The position numbers were made by a program, and so were the translations under genes. Of a stretch of 64,000 bases of DNA, positions 9,128 to 17,540 are shown in pieces (position 1 is the first letter of the stretch; each line of letters begins with the position of its first letter). The notes beneath the pieces are model-generated. The model saw only the letters and a program-made list of their open reading frames with translations, ran no database searches and was not told where the DNA came from. Source of the stretch: Bradyrhizobium niftali (lineage in GTDB: Bacteria > Pseudomonadota > Alphaproteobacteria > Rhizobiales > Xanthobacteraceae); assembly GCF_004571025.1 (NCBI RefSeq), contig NZ_SPQT01000034.1:1-64000 (forward strand), written 5' to 3'.

Positions 9128-9646
9128 GCCGGCGGCCTCCCTTTCTTGTTTCAAAGCGTTTTCTCGCGGCGAACCGGAATCCGATTCGCTCGAAAACGCT
9201 TCTGCTCACCAAACGGTGGATGGAATGAGCCCGGTAAGAATTCATTCATAGATGGGAGCGCACACTTATCCGAGCGCTCGGCTTATCTAAACCTAAACTT
9301 TTAGAATCTTAAGGTTTGAGTCTTAGTGACGGTGGATTGGACTCACACAATTCCGTCCGCCACTTCGCCCGCGCTTGTTCACATCCATCAACATATCCCG
9401 CGCAGGCCTTACCCGTTTCGATAAGTCGTCCGGGCTCAAGGGCTTGCGTGCGCCTGTCGGCAGCTTATCAAGGGGGTTATCCGCGCAATCCCGCTCCTCT
9501 CCCGGCGGGCTGCCAGACTTGTTCTCACGGGCAGTGGTGTGAAGAAAATTGGCGGTTGTCCCGCCCCTGGTGTCGCGCAACCCTTTCCAAGGGGTTAAGC
9601 TCCACAGAAATCCACACACCACACCGCCCTCATACAAAGAGTTTTT
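9128..9646. other. Probable chromosomal replication origin (oriC)
   Basis: This gap between hemJ and ppsR matches the position of the origin in Caulobacter and Rickettsia, between the heme genes and the RP001/ppsR homologue. It has an AT-rich stretch at about 9280-9330 and GANTC sites at 9177, 9183, 9304, 9318 and 9340. DnaA-box-like sequences are TTGTTCACA (9375), TTATCCGCG (9477), TTCTTCACA (minus strand, 9538-9546) and AAATCCACA (9608). No box is a perfect TTATCCACA. Genes to the left run leftward and most to the right run rightward, as expected at an origin. Confidence 0.7.
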
Positions 9647-10486
9647 GTGCCGACCTCGAACAATTATTTCCATCTGCACCTCGTGTCCGACTCCACCGGC
9701 GAGACGTTGATCACCGTCGCGCGCGCCGTCGCCGCGCAGTACGCGAACGTCACGCCGGTCGAGCATGTCTACCCGCTGGTGCGCAGCCAGAAGCAGCTCG
9801 ACCGGGTGCTCGACGAGATCGAGGAGGCGCCGGGCATCGTGCTGTTCACGCTGCTCGAGAAGGATCTGGTCTCCCGGCTCGAGGACAAGTGCAAGGGGAT
9901 CAATGTTCCGAGCCTGTCGATCATCGGCCCGGTGATGCAGCTGTTCGAGGCGTATCTTGGCGCCGCGACCACGGGGCGCGTCGGCGCGCAGCACGTGCTC
10001 AATGCGGAATATTTCAAGCGCATCGATGCGCTGAACTACACGATGATCCATGACGACGGTCAGCATGTCGAAGGTCTCGACGATGCCGACGTGGTGCTCG
10101 TCGGTGTGTCCCGCACCTCGAAGACGCCGACGTCGATCTATCTCGCCAATCGCGGCATCCGTACCGCCAACGTGCCGCTGGTGCCGGGCATTCCGGTGCC
10201 GGCGCAATTGGAGACATTGACGCGGCCGCTGGTGGTGAGCCTGCACGCGACGCCGGAACGTTTGATCCAGGTCCGTCAGAACCGCCTGCTCTCCATGGGC
10301 GCCGACTCCAGCAGCGACACCTATACCGACAGGCAGTCCGTCGCCGAGGAGGTCGCGTTCGCCCGCAAGCTCAGCGCCAAGCACGAATGGCCGCTGCTCG
10401 ACGTCACGCGGCGCTCGATCGAGGAAACCGCCGCGGCGATCATGAAGCTCTACAGCGATCGCCAGCGCAACCGGCCCTCGGAATAG
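9647..10486 (+). CDS. ppsR: Pyruvate,phosphate dikinase/PEP synthase regulatory protein (DUF299 kinase-pyrophosphorylase)
   Basis: Members of this family phosphorylate and dephosphorylate PEP synthase or pyruvate,phosphate dikinase using ADP and pyrophosphate. The 279-residue protein starts at a GTG and reads MPTSNNYFHLHLVSDSTGET, the family signature. The P-loop-like motif GVSRTSKTPTS is at 153-163, followed by IYLANRGIRTANVPLVPG. It is the homologue of the gene that flanks the origin in Caulobacter and Rickettsia. It is the first rightward gene after the putative oriC and is nine bases from maf. Confidence 0.93.
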   Translation: MPTSNNYFHLHLVSDSTGETLITVARAVAAQYANVTPVEHVYPLVRSQKQLDRVLDEIEEAPGIVLFTLLEKDLVSRLEDKCKGINVPSLSIIGPVMQLFEAYLGAATTGRVGAQHVLNAEYFKRIDALNYTMIHDDGQHVEGLDDADVVLVGVSRTSKTPTSIYLANRGIRTANVPLVPGIPVPAQLETLTRPLVVSLHATPERLIQVRQNRLLSMGADSSSDTYTDRQSVAEEVAFARKLSAKHEWPLLDVTRRSIEETAAAIMKLYSDRQRNRPSE

Positions 10487-10494
10487 CTTTCGCG

Positions 10495-11103
10495 ATGGGT
10501 CTGTGGCGCGGCAAATCTCCGTTGATCCTGGCTTCGCAAAGCAGCGCGCGAAAGATGCTGCTGGCGAATGCCGGGCTGGAATTCATAGCGATTACGGCCG
10601 ATATCGACGAGCGCGGCATTCAGGCTGCGTCGAAGCTTTCGAGTCCGCGCGACATCGGCCTCTTGCTGGCGCGCGAAAAGGCCAGGGCTGTCTCGGCCAA
10701 CCATCCGGGAAGCCATGTCATCGGCGCCGACCAGACCCTGGCTCTGGGCGATCGTCTCTTCAACAAGCCCGCCGGCCGCGCGCAGGCGATGGCGCAATTG
10801 CGCGATCTCGCCGGCAAAAGCCATGAGCTGAATTCGGCGGTGGCCGTGGCACATGACGGCAAGATCGTCTTCGAGGACGTCTCGGTGGCCCGCATGACCA
10901 TGCGACGGATGAGCGAGGCGGAGCTTTCGGCCTATCTCGACGCGGCCGGCGACGCAGTGACGACCAGCGTCGGCGCCTATCAGCTCGAAGGTCTCGGCAT
11001 TCATCTGTTCGAGCGCATCGAGGGCGACCATTTCGCCATTCTCGGCCTGCCGCTGCTGCCGCTGCTTGCGTTCCTGCGGCGCGAGCGGCTAGTTGCGGTG
11101 TGA
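10495..11103 (+). CDS. maf: Maf family nucleotide pyrophosphatase
   Basis: Maf proteins hydrolyse non-canonical or modified nucleoside triphosphates to monophosphates. The 202-residue product starts MGLWRGKSPLILASQSSARK, containing the S-x-S-x-R-x-x-L-L signature (SQSSARKMLL). It continues with GADQTLALGDRLFNKP and the TTSVGAYQLEGLG region. The ATG at 10495 is chosen over an upstream start at 10387 that would overlap ppsR. It is followed after 23 bases by coaE; the aroE gene found between maf and coaE in several alphaproteobacteria is absent here. Confidence 0.92.
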   Translation: MGLWRGKSPLILASQSSARKMLLANAGLEFIAITADIDERGIQAASKLSSPRDIGLLLAREKARAVSANHPGSHVIGADQTLALGDRLFNKPAGRAQAMAQLRDLAGKSHELNSAVAVAHDGKIVFEDVSVARMTMRRMSEAELSAYLDAAGDAVTTSVGAYQLEGLGIHLFERIEGDHFAILGLPLLPLLAFLRRERLVAV

Positions 11104-11126
11104 ATGACAGAGATGGCTGGGCGCTG

Positions 11127-11726
11127 ATGCGGATCCTGGGACTGACCGGCTCGATCGGGATGGGCAAATCCACCACCGCGAAATTGTTCGCGGAGGCCGG
11201 CGTCCCCGTCTACGACGCCGATGCCGCCGTCCATCAGCTCTACGAGGGCGAGGCCGCGCCTGCCATCGAAGCCGCCTTCCCCGGCACCACCGCGAACGGC
11301 AAGGTCGATCGGACAAAACTGTCGGCGCGCGTCGTGCACGATCCCGCCGCGATCAAGCAGCTCGAGCAGATCGTTCATCCGATGCTCGGTGCCTCCCGGA
11401 CGAAATTCTTTGCCGACGCCGAAGCCGCCAACGCGCCGGTCGTGGTGCTGGATATCCCGCTGCTGTTCGAGACCGGCGGCGAGAAGCGCGTTGACGCCGT
11501 CGTTGTGGTCTCGACCTCGCCGGAACTGCAGCGCGAGCGGGTGCTGGCGCGGGGCACGATGGATGAGGCCAAGCTCAACGCCATCATCGCCAAGCAGACG
11601 CCCGACGCGGAAAAGCGCAAGCGGGCCGATTTCGTAGTGGATACGTCGCACGGACTTGAACCGGTGCGGGCGCAAATTGCGCACATCCTGGCCGAGGTCG
11701 TTAAGATGCCGCAGCGGCGAGCCTGA
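11127..11726 (+). CDS. coaE: Dephospho-CoA kinase
   Basis: CoaE phosphorylates the ribose 3'-hydroxyl of dephospho-CoA, the last step of coenzyme A synthesis. The 199-residue protein starts MRILGLTGSIGMGKSTTAKL with the P-loop GSIGMGKS at 8-15. It continues with GVPVYDADAAVHQLY, DIPLLFETGGEKRVD and a C-terminal QTPDAEKRKRADFVVDTS, all typical of CoaE. A GTG at 11100 is in frame but overlaps the maf stop, so the ATG is preferred. It is part of the ppsR-maf-coaE-dnaQ run. coaA, the first enzyme of the pathway, is also in this window. Confidence 0.95.
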   Translation: MRILGLTGSIGMGKSTTAKLFAEAGVPVYDADAAVHQLYEGEAAPAIEAAFPGTTANGKVDRTKLSARVVHDPAAIKQLEQIVHPMLGASRTKFFADAEAANAPVVVLDIPLLFETGGEKRVDAVVVVSTSPELQRERVLARGTMDEAKLNAIIAKQTPDAEKRKRADFVVDTSHGLEPVRAQIAHILAEVVKMPQRRA

Positions 11727-11753
11727 TTCGCCGTCCCACACGGCCTCCTGATC

Positions 11754-12473
11754 ATGCGCGAAATCGTCCTCGACACCGAAACCACCGGCCTCGATCCGCT
11801 CCGCGGCGATCGCCTGGTCGAAATCGGCTGCGTCGAGATGTTCAACCGCATGCCGACGGGACAGACGTTCCACCGCTACATGAACCCCGAACGGGACATG
11901 CCGGCGGAGGCGTTTGCGGTGCACGGGCTGTCCGCCGAATTCCTGGCGACGAAGCCGTTGTTCCACGAGGTCGTCGACGAGTTCCTGGAGTTCATCGGCG
12001 ATGCGCCGCTGGTGATCCACAACGCCTCGTTCGACATCAGCTTCATCAATGCCGAGCTCGATCGGATCAAGCGCGCCGCGATCCCGCGCGAGCGGCTGGT
12101 CGACACGCTGCTGCTGGCCCGGCGCAAGCATCCGGGCGTGTCCAACCGGCTCGACGATCTCTGCTCGCGCTATGCGATCGACAATTCCCACCGCACCAAG
12201 CACGGCGCGCTGCTCGACGCCGAGCTTCTGGCCGAGGTCTATGTCGATCTGGTCGGGGCGCGGCAGTCGCAGCTGCTGCTGGCTTCGGAAGGCGAGGAAA
12301 TCCGCATCAATGCGGCTGGCGATGCGCCGCGGCGGCAGCGGCTGACACCGCTTGCGCCGCGGATTTCCGACGCCGAGCGCGACGCCCACAGGGCCTTCAT
12401 CGCAACGCTCGGCGACAAGGCGATCTGGAACGAGTTTTTGCCCGCTCCAGCTGCCGCCAATCCGGCTGGTTAG
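11754..12473 (+). CDS. dnaQ: DNA polymerase III epsilon subunit (3'-5' exonuclease)
   Basis: DnaQ is the proofreading exonuclease of the replicative polymerase. The 239-residue protein starts MREIVLDTETTGLDPLRGD, giving the Exo I acidic pair Asp7/Glu9. Exo II contributes Asp94 in HNASFDISF, and Exo III is KHGALLDAELL with His150 and Asp155, the DEDDh pattern. The C-terminal tail is the usual polymerase alpha-binding extension. Its stop codon overlaps the convergent secB stop by four bases. Confidence 0.96.
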   Translation: MREIVLDTETTGLDPLRGDRLVEIGCVEMFNRMPTGQTFHRYMNPERDMPAEAFAVHGLSAEFLATKPLFHEVVDEFLEFIGDAPLVIHNASFDISFINAELDRIKRAAIPRERLVDTLLLARRKHPGVSNRLDDLCSRYAIDNSHRTKHGALLDAELLAEVYVDLVGARQSQLLLASEGEEIRINAAGDAPRRQRLTPLAPRISDAERDAHRAFIATLGDKAIWNEFLPAPAAANPAG

Positions 12474-12955
12474 GCCTGACCGGCCTGACCACCGGCGGCC
12501 ATTTGCCGCTCCATGTTCTGGCGATAGAGACCGACGAAATCGACCGGGTCCAGCATCAGCGGCGGGAACCCGCCGTCGCGCACGGCCGTGGCAATGATCT
12601 CACGGGCGAACGGGAACAGCAGACGTGGGCACTCGATCATGACCAGCGGGTGCAGGTTCTCCTTCGGCACGTTGACGATCCGGAACACGCCGGCATAGGC
12701 GAGTTCGAACGAGAACATCACCTTGCCCGCGGTCTCGGCCTTGCCCTCGACCGACAGCGTCACCTCGAATTCCTGTTCGCTGAGGTTATTGGCGCCGACA
12801 TTGATCTGGATATTGATCTGGGGCGCCTGGCCCTGCTGCTGGAGCGAGCCCGGCGCGTTGGGATTTTCGAACGAAAGGTCCTTGGTATATTGCGCCAGCA
12901 CGTTGAGCTGGGGAGCCGGGGCCGCCTCGGGAGGGGTGCCGTTACCGTTGGTCAT
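12470..12955 (-). CDS. secB: Protein-export chaperone SecB
   Basis: SecB is the cytoplasmic tetrameric chaperone that keeps preproteins unfolded and hands them to SecA. The 161-residue protein has the conserved core QYTKDLSFENPNAPGSL, then INIQINVGANNLSEQEFEVTL, and the C-terminal block LLFPFAREIIATAVRDGGFPPLMLDPVDF. Length is normal. It is convergent with dnaQ, which is the usual arrangement in this origin-proximal cluster. The 416 bases upstream (12956-13371) hold promoters at most; an fxsA gene, often next to secB in rhizobia, is not seen. Confidence 0.95.
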   Translation of the reverse strand: MTNGNGTPPEAAPAPQLNVLAQYTKDLSFENPNAPGSLQQQGQAPQINIQINVGANNLSEQEFEVTLSVEGKAETAGKVMFSFELAYAGVFRIVNVPKENLHPLVMIECPRLLFPFAREIIATAVRDGGFPPLMLDPVDFVGLYRQNMERQMAAGGQAGQA

Positions 12956-13371
12956 GAGAGTCTCTCCTTACCCGATTGGGGGCTGAATTTCGCGGCGGTT
13001 GGCTAACATAGGGCTACCTCGTTCCACAAGGACGAACGGTCCCGGATCGGGCGGCCGGGCCGCAGCCACAACTGTGACGTTCTGCCCAACCTCCCGGCCA
13101 AATCGCGCCTTAAACGATTGAAGATGCGCGATTTCCGGCCACGATCGGGTTTCCCCTTAAGCATAAAACGCGCTACACTCGGTGCTGTGCCAAAAGGCGC
13201 CATTGGCCGGGCAAGATTTCGTGCCTACATCCCACGGACCTGACGTGCGGACCCGAAATGGTGATGTAGACTTGCCGTTCCCGTATGGAACGGTCTACTG
13301 GCCGGATTGATTTTCCCGGCGACGACCTTCTAGGCGGCCCCTTCGAGAGAAGACCAGAAAGCGAATACCTC
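12956..13371. other. Gene-free interval between secB and the Tim44-like gene
   Basis: No reading frame with recognisable protein character is seen on either strand. It should hold the divergent promoters of secB and the Tim44-like gene. At 13275-13293 there is an inverted repeat, CCGTTCC-CGTAT-GGAACGG, about 80 bases upstream of the GTG start, which could be an operator. Confidence 0.5.
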
Positions 13372-14079
13372 GTGGACATCTACACCATCATCTTCCTGGC
13401 GCTGGCGGTCTTCATCTTTTTGCGGCTGCGCAGCGTGCTGGGGCAGCGCACGGGCAACGAGCGGCCGCCGTTCGACCATACTGCCGCCCGCAACGCGCTG
13501 GGGGGTGCCCAGGACAAGAACGTCGTGACCATGCCGGGCAAGGTGATCGACCAGGCCCCGCTGGCGCCGACGGTCGAGCCGACCCCGCCCTCCGACCGCT
13601 GGAAGGGCCTGACCGAGCCGGGCACCGCGCTCGCGCAGGGTCTCGACGCCATCGTCGACAAGGATTCCACCTTCGATCCGCGCCATTTCATCTCGGGCGC
13701 CCGCGGCGCCTATGAGATGATCGTGCTGGCCTTTGCCAATGGCGACCGCCGCGCGCTGCGCGACCTGCTGTCCTCGGAGGTCTATGAAAGCTTCGACGCC
13801 GCGATCAAGGAGCGCGAGAAGAACGAGCAGAAGACCGAGACGCGCTTCGTCTCGATCGACAAGGCCGAACTCGTCGGCGCCGAGCTGCGCGACCGTACCG
13901 CCCAGCTCACCATCCGCTTCGTCTCGCAAATGATCTCGGCCACCCGCGACAAGGCCGGCAACATCGTCGACGGCAGCGCCGATACGGTCGCCGACATCAC
14001 CGACATCTGGACTTTCGCCCGCGACACCACCTCTCGCGATCCGAACTGGAAGCTGGTTGGCACCGGAAGCGCGAATTAA
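13372..14079 (+). CDS. Tim44/TimA-like membrane-anchored protein
   Basis: The product resembles the bacterial homologues of the mitochondrial import component Tim44. The 235-residue protein starts at a GTG (residues MDIYTIIFLALAVFIFLRL), giving an immediate N-terminal membrane anchor. A proline-rich linker follows (QAPLAPTVEPTPPSDRW), then the Tim44-like domain, with FISGARGAYEMIVLAFANGD and a C-terminal ITDIWTFARDTTSRDPNWKLVG. The frame extends 29 codons upstream without family character. It overlaps mltA by 23 bases, so translation is probably coupled. Its exact role in bacteria is not established; membrane protein handling is inferred. Confidence 0.85.
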   Translation: MDIYTIIFLALAVFIFLRLRSVLGQRTGNERPPFDHTAARNALGGAQDKNVVTMPGKVIDQAPLAPTVEPTPPSDRWKGLTEPGTALAQGLDAIVDKDSTFDPRHFISGARGAYEMIVLAFANGDRRALRDLLSSEVYESFDAAIKEREKNEQKTETRFVSIDKAELVGAELRDRTAQLTIRFVSQMISATRDKAGNIVDGSADTVADITDIWTFARDTTSRDPNWKLVGTGSAN

Positions 14080-15610
14080 GGTCTTCCTGAAGACCAGCGC
14101 GACGGCGCTTTGCGCGGGTGTCGTCGTGCTGTCGTCGTTTTCGCTCGGCGCCGAGGCGGCGCGGCGCCACTACCGCAGCCATCATCATCACCTTCCGGAA
14201 TTGCCCGCCACCCCGCCGCGGGCCTTGCCCTATCCTCAGCTCCCCCTGCCGTTCGAGATTCCCGGCGCGCAATACCTGCCGCTGGCCTGGGCCGACGTGA
14301 AGGGCTGGAGCGAGGACGATCATCTCGCGGCCTACAAGACATTTCGCGCGAGCTGCCGCTCGATCAACGCGCAGACCGGCGCTCCCGAGCCCAAGAGCGA
14401 ATACAAGGCGCTTGGGGCATCGCTGAGCGAGCCGTGCCGGGCCGCCAAGACGCTCGAGCTCAGCGACGACGCCAAGGCGAAAACCTTCTTCGAGGAGAAC
14501 TTTGCGCCGCTGCGCATCTCCCGCCTCGGCGAGCCCGATGGCTTCGTCACTGGCTATTACGAGCCGGTGCTGGAGGGATCGCGGACGCAGACTGACGTCT
14601 ACAATGTCCCGGTCTATCGCCGGCCCTCGAACCTGTTCGTGCGCGGCTACAAGCAGGATTCGGTCAGCCTGCCCAACAAGGGCCCGGTCTATCGCAAGAT
14701 CGGCCGCCGCAAGCTGGTGCCCTATTATGACCGCGGCGAGATCGAGGACGGCAAGATCGCCGGCCGCGGGCTCGAGATCGCCTGGCTGAAGGACCCGACC
14801 GATCTGTTGTTCGCGCAGATCCAGGGCTCGGCGCGGATCAAATTCGATGACGGCACCACGCTCCGGCTCAACTATGACGCCTATAACGGCTATCCCTACA
14901 CGGCCGTCGGGCGCATCCTGATCGAGCGCGGCATCATTCCGAGGGAAGAGATGTCGATGCAGAAGATCAGGGAGTGGATGGCGCAGAACCCCGATGGCGC
15001 CAAGGAGCTGCGCCGCCAGAACCGCGCCTACATCTTCTTCCGCGAGGTCAATCTCTCGGACAAGGACGAGGCGGTGGGTGCGCAGGGCATTCCGCTGACG
15101 GCCGGCCGCTCGATCGCGGTCGACAAATCGCTGCACGTCTATGGCACGCCGTTCTTCATCGAAGGCGAGCTGCCGATCGACTCCGAGCGCTCCAAGACGC
15201 CGTTCCATCGGCTGATGATCGCGCAGGACACCGGCTCGGCCATCATCGGCCCAGCGCGCGCCGATCTCTATTTCGGTGCCGGCGCGGATGCCGGCCGCGT
15301 CTCGGGCCGGCTGCGCCATCCCATGCACTTCGTGATGCTGGTGCCGAAGGGCCTCGATCCCACGGCGCGCGCCGCGCGGCTGCCGGTGCCAGATCCGCGG
15401 CCCTCGCAGAAGATCGCAAAGCTGTTTCCGCAAACCGAACCTGCTAAGGATCAGGCCAAGCCGGCGGCTCCGGCCGCAGCCGAGGCGCCAGGCAAAGGTG
15501 AGACGGTCGCTGTCGCCAGCCCTGTCCCGTTGCCGGTGCCGCGTCCCGTGATAGAGCCCGTTCAAGAGCCGCGGCGGCCGGTGAAAAATCGTTCCCATCG
15601 GCAGCAATGA
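14057..15610 (+). CDS. mltA: Membrane-bound lytic murein transglycosylase A
   Basis: MltA cleaves peptidoglycan glycan strands to 1,6-anhydromuropeptides in the periplasm. The protein has an N-terminal signal segment (VFLKTSATALCAGVVVLSSF, cleaved near GAEA). A His-rich stretch follows, then the MltA domain, with GYYEPVLEGSRTQTDVYNVP, EIAWLKDPTDLLFAQIQGS and the 3D domain QDTGSAIIGPARADLYFGAG near residue 400. The TTG start at 14057 with GGAAG five bases upstream gives 517 residues; no better in-frame start precedes the signal sequence. The last 80 residues are Pro/Ala-rich and probably unstructured. It overlaps the next gene by four bases. Confidence 0.9.
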   Translation: MAPEARIKVFLKTSATALCAGVVVLSSFSLGAEAARRHYRSHHHHLPELPATPPRALPYPQLPLPFEIPGAQYLPLAWADVKGWSEDDHLAAYKTFRASCRSINAQTGAPEPKSEYKALGASLSEPCRAAKTLELSDDAKAKTFFEENFAPLRISRLGEPDGFVTGYYEPVLEGSRTQTDVYNVPVYRRPSNLFVRGYKQDSVSLPNKGPVYRKIGRRKLVPYYDRGEIEDGKIAGRGLEIAWLKDPTDLLFAQIQGSARIKFDDGTTLRLNYDAYNGYPYTAVGRILIERGIIPREEMSMQKIREWMAQNPDGAKELRRQNRAYIFFREVNLSDKDEAVGAQGIPLTAGRSIAVDKSLHVYGTPFFIEGELPIDSERSKTPFHRLMIAQDTGSAIIGPARADLYFGAGADAGRVSGRLRHPMHFVMLVPKGLDPTARAARLPVPDPRPSQKIAKLFPQTEPAKDQAKPAAPAAAEAPGKGETVAVASPVPLPVPRPVIEPVQEPRRPVKNRSHRQQ

Positions 15611-16197
15611 AGCGATCGTCCCGTCCGCCCGTACTGGAGCCTCGCCCCTCGCCGCGCCGCCGCGCGCTGAGCGAGGATGAGCGCGCGCTGTGGGATACGG
15701 TCGCAAAACAGGTCAAGCCGCTGCGCAAACATCGTGCGCCGAAGGCGCAGGCTGTGCCGCGGGCCGAGCTATCACCCGCCGCGCCGGCTACGCGGCCAGC
15801 ACCATCGCCGCGTCCGGTTGCTGCGGCACCGGCGCCGCGTGCCGTCAAGCCGTCCGTCCCGCCTCTGGCGCCGCTCGGCAAACGCGAGCGCACAAAGCTG
15901 TCGCGCGGCCGCAGCGAGATCGAGGCGCGGCTCGATCTGCACGGCATGACCCAGACGCGCGCCCATCGCGCCCTCACCGGTTTCCTGCACCGCGCCCATC
16001 ACGACGGCCTGACCTTCGTGCTCGTGATCACCGGCAAGGGCCGGAGCGGCGGCGAAAGCGGCGTGCTGCGTCGCCAGGTGCCGGAATGGCTGAGCCTGCC
16101 GGAATTCCGTGCCTTCGTGGTCGGCTTCGAGACGGCGCATATCGGCCATGGCGGCGAGGGCGCGCTTTACGTGCGGATCAGGCGGGCGAGATTCTAG
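15607..16197 (+). CDS. Smr/MutS2 C-terminal domain protein
   Basis: A 196-residue protein with a basic, Pro/Ala-rich N-terminal half and a C-terminal Smr domain at about 105-190. The domain shows the LDLHGMTQTRAHRALTGFL motif, VLVITGKGRSGGESGVLRRQ and the end HGGEGALYVRIRR. Smr domains are nicking endonucleases or RNA-binding modules. It starts in the ATGA overlap with mltA, the usual rhizobial arrangement. Its stop overlaps a convergent gene by three bases. The target of this protein is unknown. Confidence 0.88.
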   Translation: MKRSSRPPVLEPRPSPRRRALSEDERALWDTVAKQVKPLRKHRAPKAQAVPRAELSPAAPATRPAPSPRPVAAAPAPRAVKPSVPPLAPLGKRERTKLSRGRSEIEARLDLHGMTQTRAHRALTGFLHRAHHDGLTFVLVITGKGRSGGESGVLRRQVPEWLSLPEFRAFVVGFETAHIGHGGEGALYVRIRRARF

Positions 16198-17318
16198 AAC
16201 GGCCGCACGATTCCGACGCGCGGGATCAGCGTGATGACCAGGCCGAAGATGTTTGTGTTCTGCTCCTCCGCCGGAATCAGCGGAGTCTCGCGGGCGGCCG
16301 GCAGCATCTTCACCGCATGCAGGATCAGGAACATGCAGACCGCCCAGTTCGAGATCCAGCGCGAATAGTCGAACACCATCGCGAACATCACGAGATAAGC
16401 GAGGCTGACGCCGATCAGCGCGGCGACGACGAGGCGCCGGTGCGTCTCGCTTGCGAGCGCGCCGACCAGGCTCGCAAAATAGCGCCACAGCGGCGTGTGC
16501 AGCCAGATCAAGAGCGCAAACACCGGCAAACCGAGGATGTTGTGCGGCAGGCGGCCCCAGGTGTCCGAAATCTCCTTCGCCAGCGGCTGGTACCAGATGT
16601 AGCTGAATTGCAAGAGGTCGGTGCGGGAGGGATCGGCCATCCGGGTCTTCAGATACGCGACGAAATCCGCTTCCGGGATCGGCATCGTTCCCAGGAATTG
16701 TGCCGCGAAGAACAGCGCGGAGACGAGGAGAAAGGCGATGGTGCCGAAGGTGACGTTGCTGCGATTGCAGCCGCGGGCGAGATAGTGCCTGATCACGACG
16801 ATGGCGATGATCGTCGGCACGTACATCAAGAGATGGATGTGATGGATCAGCACGAGCACGATCGAGAACAGCGCCGCCGTTGCGACGAACAGCAATGAGC
16901 CCGCCGGCATCAGCAGCAGGATGATTGCCAGCGCGCAGCCATAGATGTCGAAATGGCCGAGCGTGTGCATGAAGTTCTTCAGGAAGAACGGCGAGCCCGC
17001 GAGGAAGACGAACAGCGGCAGCGTCCTGGCGGTGAAGCCGAAGGTTTTTTGAAACAGCCTTACGAACAGCGCCAGCGTCACCAGCCACGTCACCCCGCCG
17101 AGCGCGAACACCAGCCAGACCGGCACCTTCGCCGTGAACAGCGCGACGACCGCCCCGATCAGCGCGCGCTTGATGAAGCCGAAATGATAGTCGACGAGCA
17201 GGTGGTTGTAGGGGACGTAAGGCGGCAGCTGGATCTTGTGAACGAACACGCCGACGATGATTGCGGCGTTGATCGCGAGCAGCAGGCGCCAGGGGTTTTG
17301 CAGGACGCTAGCGGGCAC
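16194..17318 (-). CDS. Polytopic membrane protein of unknown function
   Basis: From the GTG at 17318 the product is 374 residues, with about nine to ten hydrophobic segments beginning NPWRLLLAINAAIIVGVFVH. It contains YVPYNHLLVDYHFGFIKRALIG, a TLGHFDIYGCALAIILLLMP segment and many histidines in membrane loops (LVLIHHIHLLMYVPTI). The fold resembles membrane glycosyltransferase-like or EpsG-like proteins, but no family is recognised with confidence. The open frame continues upstream to 17423; that part is encoded by a dispersed GGGTCCCGG repeat, so the GTG is preferred. It is monocistronic. Confidence 0.7.
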   Translation of the reverse strand: MPASVLQNPWRLLLAINAAIIVGVFVHKIQLPPYVPYNHLLVDYHFGFIKRALIGAVVALFTAKVPVWLVFALGGVTWLVTLALFVRLFQKTFGFTARTLPLFVFLAGSPFFLKNFMHTLGHFDIYGCALAIILLLMPAGSLLFVATAALFSIVLVLIHHIHLLMYVPTIIAIVVIRHYLARGCNRSNVTFGTIAFLLVSALFFAAQFLGTMPIPEADFVAYLKTRMADPSRTDLLQFSYIWYQPLAKEISDTWGRLPHNILGLPVFALLIWLHTPLWRYFASLVGALASETHRRLVVAALIGVSLAYLVMFAMVFDYSRWISNWAVCMFLILHAVKMLPAARETPLIPAEEQNTNIFGLVITLIPRVGIVRPF

Positions 17319-17347
17319 GCGGCACCCGACGCGCACAAAACTCCGCT

Positions 17348-17515
17348 GTCGTCCCGGACGAGCGAGCTCCTGGCAACGCGTAGCGTTGTCCAGCGCGAGC
17401 GCAGATCCGGGACCCATAACCACCGCAGGTCGTTTGAGCCGAGATCAGGGCCGCCATCTTGCTTCAACAATATCCGCTGGTGGTAATGGGTCCTGGCTTT
17501 CGCCAGGACGACGGC
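17348..17515. repeat. Dispersed GGGTCCCGG-type palindrome, copy 1
   Basis: The interval begins GTCGTCCCGGACGAGCG and ends TTCGCCAGGACGACGG, with inner marks CCGGGACCCATAACC and GGTAATGGGTCCTGGC. Related copies occur at 36751-36896 and 46360-46480. It lies between the hslU stop and the membrane-protein gene. Confidence 0.7.
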
Positions 17516-17540
17516 GGATAGATAGCTGACCCCGGCCGAA

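Noticed and set aside
12956..13371. fxsA gene next to secB
   Set aside because: Short frames on both strands lack the membrane segments and motifs of FxsA.
13997..15706. Long minus-strand frame opposite mltA
   Set aside because: Codon-bias shadow of mltA; the translation is Arg/Ala-rich without any motif, while the plus strand encodes a clear MltA.
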